DNA from: OLB11 sp041392835 | Lineage (GTDB): Bacteria > Bacteroidota > Bacteroidia > Chitinophagales > Chitinophagaceae | Assembly: GCA_041392835.1 (NCBI GenBank) | Contig: JAWKLF010000009.1 | Coordinates: forward strand, 13,892 to 77,891 | Length of the DNA: 64,000 nucleotides | Direction: 5' to 3' | Shown: positions 52,219 to 62,500 of the stretch, in pieces | Numbering within the stretch: the stretch's first letter is position 1 | How the letters are laid out: every line of letters begins with the position of its first letter | Program-made: the position numbers and the translations under genes | The notes under the pieces: generated by a model | Told to the model about the DNA's origin: nothing | Database searches by the model: none | Seen by the model: the letters and a program-made list of their open reading frames with translations, nothing else

Positions 52219-52887
52219 ATGAAAAAAATTATTTTCATTTTAGCCTTATTCTTCATTTCCAATAGTGTAGATGCTCAACCAAGCCACCTTATTGATTTTC
52301 AGATAGGCGTAATGGGCACTAGATACAATTCTCATATTAAGACAAGTAAATCTACATACTCTTACCTTCTTCCCTCTTTTTCCATATCTTTTGCCAGACT
52401 AAGTGAAAATTACTTTTTTGCAGATATAGAGTTGAGTATACGATATCGGCAATTAGTATTTATAAAACAAAAACTCTATTCTATTTCTGAAGGTATTGAA
52501 TTCGCGGAGATTGGCTTGGAACTGCATACAGGATTGCAAATAGAAAGAGAGTCCACAAGCCATTTACCATACTTAGGTATTGGAATTGGACATGTTATTG
52601 ATTATGAATATTTTTCAAGACAACAAGGTGTTACCACCTACCCTTATAATAAAGAACCTCTTTTATTTAATACTTTATTACCCTACTTTGTATTGGGAAA
52701 TAAATTGATAAATTCAAGCTTTAAAGAAAAAAGAAGAAACTTTTCATTTAGATTTTATGGACGTTATTACCCTTTGCCTCTTTTTCAAAACAATTTTACC
52801 TATTCTTACGGATTTAACATGAGTGAAGTGAAACAATACTCACTATTTGAAATTGGAATTAGCATTGGGTTCTGCACAGTTCATTAA
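52219..52887 (+). CDS. Putative outer-membrane beta-barrel protein
   Basis: About 222 residues with a signal peptide ending SVDAQ and alternating hydrophobic/aromatic strands (HLIDFQIGVMGTRYNS, YLPYLGIGIGHVIDYEYF, FSFRFYGRYYPLPLF). This looks like a small barrel of the OmpW/opacity-protein type; no specific family recognised. I start at ATG 52219 (MKKIIFIL); a TTG at 52210 is also open. It follows metG by 26 nt. Confidence 0.65.
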   Translation: MKKIIFILALFFISNSVDAQPSHLIDFQIGVMGTRYNSHIKTSKSTYSYLLPSFSISFARLSENYFFADIELSIRYRQLVFIKQKLYSISEGIEFAEIGLELHTGLQIERESTSHLPYLGIGIGHVIDYEYFSRQQGVTTYPYNKEPLLFNTLLPYFVLGNKLINSSFKEKRRNFSFRFYGRYYPLPLFQNNFTYSYGFNMSEVKQYSLFEIGISIGFCTVH

Positions 52888-53251
52888 TAATCAAGTACTT
52901 AGCAAGATAAAAATTGACATACATCTGATTTAAAAAAAACAATTATTTAACATGAAAGAAAAGTCAAAATAAATCAAGTAAAATCAATGATTTTGAATAA
53001 TAAGAAATGATTACGTTATGAAATATAACGTTCTGAAAACCAAAACTTTAGGAATAAATTAGGAATTGCAAAATATGCGCAATAAATTTGCCTCCAAAAT
53101 AATACATAGCTTTAAGTACATGCACTTATAATGTATCATTTTTTAGCTCTTTAAAAAAATATACCATATCACCTTCTAATTTTGAAGGTAATATGTTTAC
53201 ATAATACAACAACTGTGCCAAACTTAACTTTTTAAAAAAAAACAAAAAAAA
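52888..53251. other. Leader and promoter region of the giant repeat gene
   Basis: About 364 nt without a gene. A TAAATTTG box at 53083-53090 is the best -7 candidate, but its nearest TTG is only 14 nt upstream. A hairpin ACCTTC/GAAGGT lies at 53171-53189 in the predicted leader. The A-rich stretch just before ATG 53252 is the likely ribosome-loading region. Confidence 0.4.
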
Positions 53252-56200
53252 ATGAAGAAGTTTTATTTATTTATGACCATTTTCTTGGTTTCTATTAGCC
53301 AAGCATTTGCTCAAACAGCGTACAACCCTTTTACGCAAAACATTCACTTCACTCCCGAACCAACCGTTTTTGGTTATGAATGTGGATCTAATCAACAAGT
53401 AGTATTTACTGCTGGTCTTACTACCGCAGCAGATGCAACTCAATGGCAAAGCAATCCCCTTACAATTACGGTTTGTATTGCAGGTTTTGAGTTTAATGGC
53501 TTGCCTGCAAACATTGTGTCTGGTTCTTATGCAGCCAATTTTACTTGGGCTGGTGTTCCAGGAAATCCAAATTGTATTATTGGTACTCAAAACCAAACGT
53601 TAGTTGGTACTGGTCCCAACCCTTTGTTTCCTAATCCTGCGTCCTCTGGACCTATTGTAATTGATTTAAAAGTTCCTACAAACTCACCTGTTGGAACTAT
53701 TTTGTCCGTAAATGTTACAATGCAAGTACCAGCTTATATGTCTACATATAACTCAGTACCTGATGATAATGAATCTACTCAAACTCAAACATTCTGTAAC
53801 TGTTATGCATTAACTGATCCAGGTATTATTGGTTCAAATCAAAGTTTTTGTGTCTCAGGAGATCCTGCAATGTTTACAAATAATGCTTCACCTTCCGGTG
53901 GATCTGGCGGTGTAATTGAATATCAATGGCAAATATTTGATGGTACAAACTGGATAGATATTCCAGGTGCTACATCTTCTACTTACGATGCTTCAACGTT
54001 AACTGTTACAACAAAATATAGAAGAAATTCAAAACGTTCTCTATGTGGTTCATGGCTTTCTTCAAATGAAGTTACAGTTACTGTAAATCCTAACCCAGTA
54101 GCAAACGCTGGCACAGATAAAAATCTAAATTGTACAACAACTTCTGCTACAATAGGTACTACTGCAATTTCTGGCAATACCTATTCATGGTCTCCAGCTA
54201 CTGGATTAAGTGCAACTAACATAGCTCAACCTATAGCAAACCCTTCAGCAACAACAACCTATACTGTTACTGTTACAAATAGCACCACGGGTTGTTCTGC
54301 TACTGATGTAGTAATTGTAAATGTAAATACTACCCCTCCTACAGCTAATGCTGGTCCTGATAAAAACTTAAATTGTACTACTACATCTACAACAATAGGC
54401 ACAACTGCTATTTCTGGTAATACCTATTCATGGGCTCCCGCTACTGGATTAAATGCAACCAATATTGCTCAACCTACAGCAAATCCTTCTGTTACAACAA
54501 ATTATACTGTAACAGTTACTGCTGCCAATGGCTGTACAGCTACAGATGTTGTTTCTGTAGATGTAAACACTACACCTCCAACTGTAAATGCTGGATCAGA
54601 TAAAACTCTAACTTGTGTTATTACCTCTACTACAATAGGTACTTTTACTATCGGCGGTAATACATACTCTTGGGCTCCTGCAACTGGATTGAGTGCTACA
54701 AATATTGCTCAACCAACTGCTTCGCCTACAACAACAACAAACTATACAATTACGGTAACAGGTGCCAATGGATGTACTGCAACGGATGTAGTTACTGTAA
54801 CTGTGGATGTAACACCTCCAACTGTAAATGCTGGTCCTGATAAAAACTTAAACTGTACTACAACCTCAACTACAATAGGTACAACCGCTTTAAGTGGTTA
54901 TACATATCAATGGGGGCCTTCAGCGGGATTAAGTGCAACAAACATAGCACAACCTACTGCTAATCCTACCGTTACTACAACTTATACTGTAGTTGCTACA
55001 GGTGCTAATGGATGTACTGCATCAGATGTAGTAATTGTAAATGTAAATACTACCCCTCCAACAGTAGATGCTGGTACAGATAAAAATTTAAACTGTACTA
55101 CTACTTCTTCAACGATAGGTACTACTGCTATTTCTGGCAATACATACTCTTGGGCTCCTGCAACTGGATTGAGTGCTACCAATGTAGCCCAACCTACAGC
55201 TAACCCTTCTGTAACAACTACTTATACAGTAACAGTTACAGGTGCTAATGGATGTACAGCTACAGACGTTGTTACAGTAAATGTAAATACAACACCTCCT
55301 ACAGCTAATGCAGGTACAGATAAAAACTTAAACTGTACTACAACTTCTACTACGATAGGTACTACCGCTATTTCTGGCAATACTTACTCTTGGGCTCCTG
55401 CTACAGGATTAAATGCTATCAATATTGCACAACCTATAGCTAACCCATCTGTAACAACTACTTATACAGTAACAGTAACAGGAACTAATGGATGTACAGC
55501 TACAGATGTAGTTATAGTAAATGTAAATACAACGCCTCCTACTGTAGATGCAGGTACAGATAAAAACTTAAACTGTACTACTACCTCTTCAACTATAGGC
55601 ACTACTGCTATTTCTGGCAATACATACTCTTGGGCTCCTTCTACAGGATTGAGTGCTACCAATGTTGCTCAACCTACAGCTAACCCTTCGGTTACTACAA
55701 CCTATACAGTTACAGTCACAGGTGCTAATGGATGTACAGCTACAGATGTTGTTATAGTAAATGTAAATACAACACCTCCAACGGCAGATGCAGGTACAGA
55801 TAAAAACTTAAACTGTACTACTACCTCTACTACGATAGGTACTACTGCTATCTCTGGCAATACCTATTCTTGGGCTCCTGCTACAGGATTGAGTGCAACT
55901 AATGTAGCTCAACCTACAGCTAACCCTTCTGTTACTACAACCTATACAGTTACAGTTACAGGAACTAATGGATGTACTTCAACAGATGTAGTAATTGTAA
56001 ATGTAAATACAACGCCTCCTTCAGTTGACGCCGGTACAGATAAAAACTTAAACTGTACTACTACATCTTCAACGATAGGCACTATTGCTATTTCTGGCAA
56101 TACCTACTCTTGGGCTCCTGCTACAGGATTGAGTGCTACCAATGTAGCCCAACCTACAGCTAACCCTTCTACAACTACAACGTATACAGTTACAGTAACA

Positions 56201-59062
56201 GGTGCTAATGGATGTACAGCTACAGACGTTGTTACAGTAAATGTAAATACAACACCTCCTACAGCTAATGCAGGCATTGATAAAAACTTGAACTGTATTA
56301 CTACTTCTACTACAATAGGTACTACCGCTATTTCTGGAAATACCTATTCTTGGGCTCCTGCTACAGGGTTGAGTGCAACTAATGTAGCACAACCTACAAC
56401 CTCTCCAAATGTTACAACTTCTTACACAGTTACTGTTACTTCTGCAAATGGATGTACTGCTACTGATGTAGTCGTAGTAAATGTAAATGATGTATTACCT
56501 ATAGCAAATGCTGGTCCAGATCATACTGTTTGCTCTACTACATCTGCTGTAATAGGTACTACTGCATTATCAGGTAATACCTATTCTTGGGCTCCTGCTA
56601 CAGGCTTAAATGCTACAAACATTGCCCAACCTACTGCAACCCCATCTACTACTACAAACTATACTGTTACTGTAACAAATTCAAATGGTTGTACATCTAC
56701 AGATGTAGTAACAGTATTCTTTAAAGAAGGTAGTATTGGAAATTATGTATGGACTGATGTAAATGGTAATGGTCTTCAAGATGAACCAGCAAGTATGGGT
56801 ATTAATGGTGTAACAGTTAATTTATATTCAACTTCTGATAATATTATTGGAAACAATGATGATGTTTTAGTTGGAACACAATTAACAGCCAACTTTAATA
56901 GTAATCCAGGTTATTATAATTTCAAAATATGTGACTCTGGGTCATATTATGTATCATTCCCTACGGCTACTACTACTACAAATAAATTAACAACACAAAA
57001 TGCAACTGCAGCAACAGATGGTAATTCTGATGCAAACACAACAACAGGATATAGCCCAATCGTTGTAATTAATCCAAATGGTACTGGTACTGCACAAGAC
57101 AATCCAACTATTGATGCTGGATATGTTCCATTACTTTCATTAGGAAACCTAGTTTGGATAGATGCTGATAGAAATGGTCTTAAAGGTTCTACAGAAAGCG
57201 GGTTATTAAATGCAACAGTAAAATTGTACTATGATGCTGATTCTAACGGTGTACCAGATGGTGCTTCAATAGCAAGTGTTACAGTAGGTGCAAATGGATT
57301 ATATGTATTTAATGACTTACTTCCTGGTAAATATGTTGTAGGTGTTACACCTCCAACACCAGCTTCTGGAAATCCATATATAAGTTCTATCAATGGCCAA
57401 GAAATTGATCCAAACTTAAATGTTGACAATAACGATAATGGTATAAACACAGTATCTGGCGAAACATTTAGCGGAACAGTTGTATTATTAGCTGGCACAG
57501 AACCATTAAATGAATCACCTAATAATGGCACTGCACCTGATGCAAACTCTAACTTAACAGTAGACTTTGGTTTCTACCAACCTGTTAATATTTCTGGCAA
57601 TGTATTCGTTGACAATAATGGCCCTACTAATGTTGATGGTACTGGAATTGGAAGTCCAAGTGGCACACCATTATATGCTAACCTTGCAGATCCTTCTGGA
57701 AATGTAATAGCTACTGTTCCTGTAAATCCTAATGGTACTTATCAATTTGTAGATGTTACTCCAAATACAAACTATACATTGACATTAAGTACTACGCAAG
57801 GTACTATTGGCAATCCTGCTCCTACTCCATCTTTACCGTTAAGCTGGAACAATGTTTCTGAAGATTGTTGTGATAACATTGGAAATGATGGCAATACCAA
57901 TGGCACTCTTACATTGAGTGTAGGTAATAACAATCTTAACAATGCTAATTTTGGTATTACACAACCTCTATCTCTTGGTAACATGGTTTTTGCCGATAGT
58001 AATAAAAATGGTCTTTTAGATCCTAATGAAGGTGGAATCAATAATGCAACTGTATATTTATATCAAGATGCAGATTCTAACGGTGTACCTGATGGTCCAG
58101 CAATCATGACAACTACAACGACTAATGGTTTATATATCTTTAATGGTTTAACACCTGGAAACTATGTTGTAGGAGTAATGCCTCCAAGCATTTCAAATGG
58201 CTCTTATACAAGTAGCACTGCAGGCGAAGAAGCTAATCCAAACTTAAATGGCGATGGTAACGATAATGGTATAGTAACTAATGGAGGTATTACTTACAGT
58301 GGTACTATAACATTAGCTGCTGGTACCGAGCCTTTAGGCGAATTACCTAACAACGGTGCATCGATAGATATGAATTCAAACTTAACACTTGACTTTGCAT
58401 TCTTTATTTGCCCAAGCAACTTTGTATTCAATCCGATTACTGTTTGTGCTGGAACTACTATAGATTTACACACAGTTGAACCTGCTGGCTTCACTGGTGG
58501 TACATGGACTCAAGCTGGAAACCCAATCACAAATTACAATGTTAGCTCTGGTAATTTTGTTTATACTTATCAAAATGGAACTTGTATTGCAACAGGTGTT
58601 CAAAAAGTAGATGCTCAAATTCCGGACTATGCTCCTACTATTGCTATTACACCAGGTGTAGCCAATGGTATTACAAATATCCGTGTCATTGTAACTATCA
58701 ATGAATTATTGAATATGGCTTCATGTACTCCAGTATATGTGTTTGTTCCAAGATTAGAACCACGTTACATATTTACATGGAATCCTACTGCAACCCAATT
58801 TGGTGCAGGCATAGCTGGACAAGTAAATAATGTAGAATGGCAGTACTTTACAAGTAATCCTAATTTCTACATATGGCAATATATTGGAAACAGTACCTTC
58901 CCTCCTTTAGGTCAATCTAAGTTTGGGTATGTAGGTACTTACAATCCTAACAACACAGATGGTGTAACAACATTTAGTGTTCAGATATACCAAGGTAGTG
59001 GTGGTGAAATAAACCTTTCAAACAACACAGATTCTGAAAACCTATTGTATTTCCGACAATAG
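53252..59062 (+). CDS. Giant repeat surface protein with SdrD-type B domains
   Basis: 1936 residues. A signal peptide (1-21, ending AFAQ) is followed by a Cys-containing beta domain (about 22-190) and an Ig-like domain (about 195-280). Next come eleven 80-residue Ig/PKD-like repeats (about 284-1160), each with NAGxDKNLNC near the start and NGCTATDVV near the end. Then come four SdrD/Cna-B-type segments (starting near 1161, 1296, 1445 and 1574), with a SLGNxVWxDxNxNG calcium-site-like motif in three of them. The C-terminal domain is about 1720-1936. It reads as a surface adhesin or matrix protein, which is inference. I see neither a type A YPNP-type nor a type B gliding-motility CTD, so its export route is unclear. 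A terminator follows. Confidence 0.85.
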   Translation: MKKFYLFMTIFLVSISQAFAQTAYNPFTQNIHFTPEPTVFGYECGSNQQVVFTAGLTTAADATQWQSNPLTITVCIAGFEFNGLPANIVSGSYAANFTWAGVPGNPNCIIGTQNQTLVGTGPNPLFPNPASSGPIVIDLKVPTNSPVGTILSVNVTMQVPAYMSTYNSVPDDNESTQTQTFCNCYALTDPGIIGSNQSFCVSGDPAMFTNNASPSGGSGGVIEYQWQIFDGTNWIDIPGATSSTYDASTLTVTTKYRRNSKRSLCGSWLSSNEVTVTVNPNPVANAGTDKNLNCTTTSATIGTTAISGNTYSWSPATGLSATNIAQPIANPSATTTYTVTVTNSTTGCSATDVVIVNVNTTPPTANAGPDKNLNCTTTSTTIGTTAISGNTYSWAPATGLNATNIAQPTANPSVTTNYTVTVTAANGCTATDVVSVDVNTTPPTVNAGSDKTLTCVITSTTIGTFTIGGNTYSWAPATGLSATNIAQPTASPTTTTNYTITVTGANGCTATDVVTVTVDVTPPTVNAGPDKNLNCTTTSTTIGTTALSGYTYQWGPSAGLSATNIAQPTANPTVTTTYTVVATGANGCTASDVVIVNVNTTPPTVDAGTDKNLNCTTTSSTIGTTAISGNTYSWAPATGLSATNVAQPTANPSVTTTYTVTVTGANGCTATDVVTVNVNTTPPTANAGTDKNLNCTTTSTTIGTTAISGNTYSWAPATGLNAINIAQPIANPSVTTTYTVTVTGTNGCTATDVVIVNVNTTPPTVDAGTDKNLNCTTTSSTIGTTAISGNTYSWAPSTGLSATNVAQPTANPSVTTTYTVTVTGANGCTATDVVIVNVNTTPPTADAGTDKNLNCTTTSTTIGTTAISGNTYSWAPATGLSATNVAQPTANPSVTTTYTVTVTGTNGCTSTDVVIVNVNTTPPSVDAGTDKNLNCTTTSSTIGTIAISGNTYSWAPATGLSATNVAQPTANPSTTTTYTVTVTGANGCTATDVVTVNVNTTPPTANAGIDKNLNCITTSTTIGTTAISGNTYSWAPATGLSATNVAQPTTSPNVTTSYTVTVTSANGCTATDVVVVNVNDVLPIANAGPDHTVCSTTSAVIGTTALSGNTYSWAPATGLNATNIAQPTATPSTTTNYTVTVTNSNGCTSTDVVTVFFKEGSIGNYVWTDVNGNGLQDEPASMGINGVTVNLYSTSDNIIGNNDDVLVGTQLTANFNSNPGYYNFKICDSGSYYVSFPTATTTTNKLTTQNATAATDGNSDANTTTGYSPIVVINPNGTGTAQDNPTIDAGYVPLLSLGNLVWIDADRNGLKGSTESGLLNATVKLYYDADSNGVPDGASIASVTVGANGLYVFNDLLPGKYVVGVTPPTPASGNPYISSINGQEIDPNLNVDNNDNGINTVSGETFSGTVVLLAGTEPLNESPNNGTAPDANSNLTVDFGFYQPVNISGNVFVDNNGPTNVDGTGIGSPSGTPLYANLADPSGNVIATVPVNPNGTYQFVDVTPNTNYTLTLSTTQGTIGNPAPTPSLPLSWNNVSEDCCDNIGNDGNTNGTLTLSVGNNNLNNANFGITQPLSLGNMVFADSNKNGLLDPNEGGINNATVYLYQDADSNGVPDGPAIMTTTTTNGLYIFNGLTPGNYVVGVMPPSISNGSYTSSTAGEEANPNLNGDGNDNGIVTNGGITYSGTITLAAGTEPLGELPNNGASIDMNSNLTLDFAFFICPSNFVFNPITVCAGTTIDLHTVEPAGFTGGTWTQAGNPITNYNVSSGNFVYTYQNGTCIATGVQKVDAQIPDYAPTIAITPGVANGITNIRVIVTINELLNMASCTPVYVFVPRLEPRYIFTWNPTATQFGAGIAGQVNNVEWQYFTSNPNFYIWQYIGNSTFPPLGQSKFGYVGTYNPNNTDGVTTFSVQIYQGSGGEINLSNNTDSENLLYFRQ
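54104..56730 (+). repeat. Eleven tandem 240-bp coding repeats
   Basis: Units are in exact 240-bp register from unit 2 to unit 10; unit 1 has one extra codon (243 bp), and unit 11 is one residue short with a divergent start. Units 5, 7 and 9 share TSSTIG, units 6, 8 and 10 share TSTTIG, and the joints alternate between VVTVNV and VVIVNV, so a 480-bp two-unit block has itself been copied. Units 1-4 and 11 are more diverged. Confidence 0.92.
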
Positions 59063-59104
59063 TCTCCACAGATTCCAATAAACTTGAAATAACCTACAAA
59101 CAAT

Positions 59105-59132
59105 AAAAAGGCAGTCTACGGACTGCCTTTTT
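59105..59132. terminator. Terminator after the giant repeat gene
   Basis: GGCAGTC/GACTGCC (59110-59116 with 59121-59127), four-base loop, flanked by A and T runs. It should separate the repeat gene from rpoC transcription. Confidence 0.85.
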
Positions 59133-59302
59133 ATTATATCTTAAGTAAAAAATTTAACTTGTGTGTATCAAGCTATTTGCATTATTTTGATTTATCCTAA
59201 TTTTAAATACCAGCATATAGAAATCGCAAAAATTGTTTGATTGTTTATATCGTTACATTAATTGCTAATACGAATACATAATTAGACTTTAACGTATTTT
59301 TA

Positions 59303-59336
59303 TTTTGGAAAAATTAATTATAATTATGTATCTTTG
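59303..59336 (+). promoter_or_regulatory. rpoC promoter (-33 TTTTGG, -7 TATCTTTG)
   Basis: TTTTGG at 59303-59308 and TATCTTTG at 59329-59336, 20 nt apart, are the best consensus pair in the window. Start of transcription should be near 59341, about 215 nt before the rpoC ATG. Confidence 0.65.
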
Positions 59337-59337
59337 C

Positions 59338-59439
59338 AGACCATTTTTTCGGTTACTTAGGTCTTCATTTCTTTCATATCTCTCCTTTGAGCATCAACTA
59401 ATGGTCTTAGTTGCACTTGCTATGTGTATTAAAATGCTC
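59338..59439 (+). promoter_or_regulatory. Structured rpoC leader with competing stems
   Basis: GAGCAT (59389-59394) pairs with ATGCTC (59434-59439), enclosing CAACTAA/TTAGTTG (59395-59401 with 59407-59413). Alternatively AGACCATT (59338-59345) pairs with AATGGTCT (59400-59407), which would break the inner hairpin. The remaining leader to 59555 is AT-rich without other evident structure. A regulatory role is inference. Confidence 0.4.
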
Positions 59440-59555
59440 TAAAGAAATCAAGTACTTTGTAAGAAATATTTAATTAAAATCTGTTTAGATTGTAAATAAT
59501 ATTTCAACTGAAAAATTGCATTTATTCATTTATTTAAATATTTATTTTTAAAACT

Positions 59556-62500
59556 ATGAGTTCCAAAAAAGACTACAAACTAAAGAATTTTGACAAAATC
59601 ACAATTACTTTAGCCTCGCCAGATTCAATTCTTGAAAGAAGCTTTGGCGAAATTTTAAAACCAGAAACCATCAATTACAGAACCTATAAACCTGAAAGAG
59701 ATGGTCTATTTTGCGAAAAAATATTTGGGCCAACCAAAGATTTTGAATGCTATTGTGGAAAATACAAACGAATTCGTTATAAAAACATTGTTTGTGACCG
59801 CTGTGGTGTTGAAGTTACAGAAAAGAAAGTACGTAGAGAACGTATGGGGCATATCAAATTAGTTGTACCTGTAGTGCATATTTGGTATTTCAAATCTCTA
59901 CCTAATAAAATTGGTTACTTATTGGGTGCTAGTTCTAAAAAATTAGAAAGCATAGTTTATTATGAAAAATATTGTGTTATTCAAGGTGGTGAGGCTGATG
60001 CAATGATACGTTCTACGCTTGCCCTCAAAGACAAAGAAGATACATACATGCAGTTAATATCGGAAGATGAGTACTTAGATATTTTAGAAAAATTACCTAA
60101 GGAAAACCAAATGTTGCATGACGATGATCCAAACAAATTCATTGCAAAAATGGGTGCTGAAGCAGTACACATGTTATTATCTCGTATCAATTTAGATACC
60201 TTATCATATGAATTAAGAAATGCTGCAGCTTTTGAAACTTCGCAACAACGTAAAGCAGAAGCCTTAAAAAGATTAAGCGTTGTAGAAGCTTTTAGAGAAG
60301 CTAATTCACATATAGAAAATAAACCCGAATGGATGGTAATGCAGTATATACCTGTAATACCACCAGAATTAAGGCCATTGGTACCTTTAGACGGTGGCCG
60401 TTTTGCTTCTTCTGATTTAAATGATTTATATCGAAGAGTCATTATAAGAAATAATCGTCTTAAAAGACTTTTAGAAATTAAAGCTCCTGAAGTTATCCTT
60501 CGTAATGAAAAAAGAATGCTTCAAGAAGCCATCGATAGCCTTTTGGATAATTCAAGAAAATCTAATGCTGTAAAAGCTGAAGGTGGTAGAGCATTAAAAT
60601 CTTTGTCTGATGTATTAAAAGGAAAACAAGGACGTTTTCGTCAAAACTTATTAGGTAAACGTGTTGACTATTCAGGTCGTTCGGTTATCGTAGTAGGCCC
60701 AGATTTAAAACTACACGAATGTGGTTTGCCAAAAGATATGGCAGCAGAATTATTTAAACCATTTATTATTCGTAAATTAATAGAAAGAGGTATAGTAAAA
60801 ACGGTTAAATCGGCTAAAAAATTAGTTGAGAAAAAAGAAGCCGTAGTATGGGATATCTTAGAGAATATCTTAAAAGGTCATCCGATATTATTAAATCGTG
60901 CACCTACTCTTCACCGACTTTCTATACAAGCATTTCAACCAAAATTAATTGAAGGGAAAGCAATCCAACTTCATCCATTAGTTTGTTCTTCTTTCAATGC
61001 GGATTTTGATGGTGATCAGATGGCTGTGCATGTGCCATTGAGCAATGCAGCAATCTTAGAAGCACAACTCCTAATGTTGGCTTCGCACAATATCCTAAAT
61101 CCTCAAAATGGTACGCCAATCACCCTTCCATCTCAGGACATGGTATTGGGACTTTATTATATTTCTAAAGGAAAGAAAAACCTTCCTAATGACCCTGTAA
61201 AAGGAGAAGGAATGACTTTTTATGGTCCAGAAGAAGTAATAATAGCCTTGAATGAAGAAAAAGTAGACTTACATGCCTACATAAAAGTAAAAGTTAATGT
61301 TAGAACAGAAAGTGGCGAAATAGCTAAAAAACTTATTGAAACAACTGTAGGTCGTGTAATATTTAATCAATTTACGCCAGAAAAAGTTGGATATATCAAT
61401 GAAATTTTAACTAAGCGTTCATTACGTGGTATCATAAGTGATATTATCAAATACACCGATGTACCTACAACGGTTAAGTTTTTAGATGATATCAAAACCT
61501 TAGGATTTAGAACAGCCTTTAGAGGTGGTTTGTCTTTTAATCCTGAAGACCTTATCATTCCTGACTTGAAAAAAGAACTATTATCAAAAGCTTCTGCTGA
61601 AGTAGAAGAAGTTTGGGAAAATTATAATGCTGGATTTATAACAAATAATGAGCGTTATAACCAAATCATTGATATTTGGTCGAGAGTAGATAATCGAGTT
61701 ACAGATACCTTGATTAAAGAAATGGCAAGCGACAAACAAGGTTTCAACTCAGTTTATATGATGCTTGATAGTGGTGCTCGTGGTAGTAAACAACAGGTAA
61801 AACAGCTTTCTGGTATCAGAGGATTGATGGCAAAACCAAGAAAGTCTGGAAGTACAGGATCTGAAATCGTAGAAAACCCTATCCTTTCTAACTTTAAAGA
61901 CGGTTTAAACGTATTAGAGTACTTCATTTCTACCCATGGTGCTCGTAAAGGTTTGGCGGATACAGCCTTAAAAACAGCCGATGCGGGTTACTTGACAAGA
62001 AGATTGGTAGATGTGGCACAAGATGTAATAATTAATGAAGAAGACTGCGGTACGCTAAGAGGTATTGCTACCTCTGCCCTTAAAGACAATGACGAAATCG
62101 TTGAATCTTTATTTGATAGAATAATAGGTAGAACATCTTTGCATGATGTATATGACTATAATGGCAATCTAATATTAGAAGCTGGTCAAGAAATAGATTG
62201 GCAAGAAGCTGAAAATATAGAAAAAGCCGGCATAGAAACCGTAGAAATACGCTCTGTATTAACATGCGAAAGTAAACGAGGCGTATGTACCAAATGCTAC
62301 GGTCTTAACCTTGCCAATGGCAAATTGGCTCAAACTGGCGATGCAGTAGGTATTATAGCTGCCCAGTCTATTGGTGAGCCGGGTACTCAGCTTACACTTC
62401 GTACCTTCCACGTGGGTGGTGTGGCAGGATCTGCGGCTATAGAATCTGAAATGACAGCTAAATTTGATGGTAAAATAGAATTTGATAGTTTACGAACTAC

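Noticed and set aside
54982..56392. Minus-strand open frames within the repeat gene (66-107 codons)
   Set aside because: They recur with the 240-bp period as an antisense by-product of the repeat and lack start context or family resemblance.
59981..60442. 153-codon minus-strand frame inside rpoC
   Set aside because: Shadow of the conserved rpoC frame.
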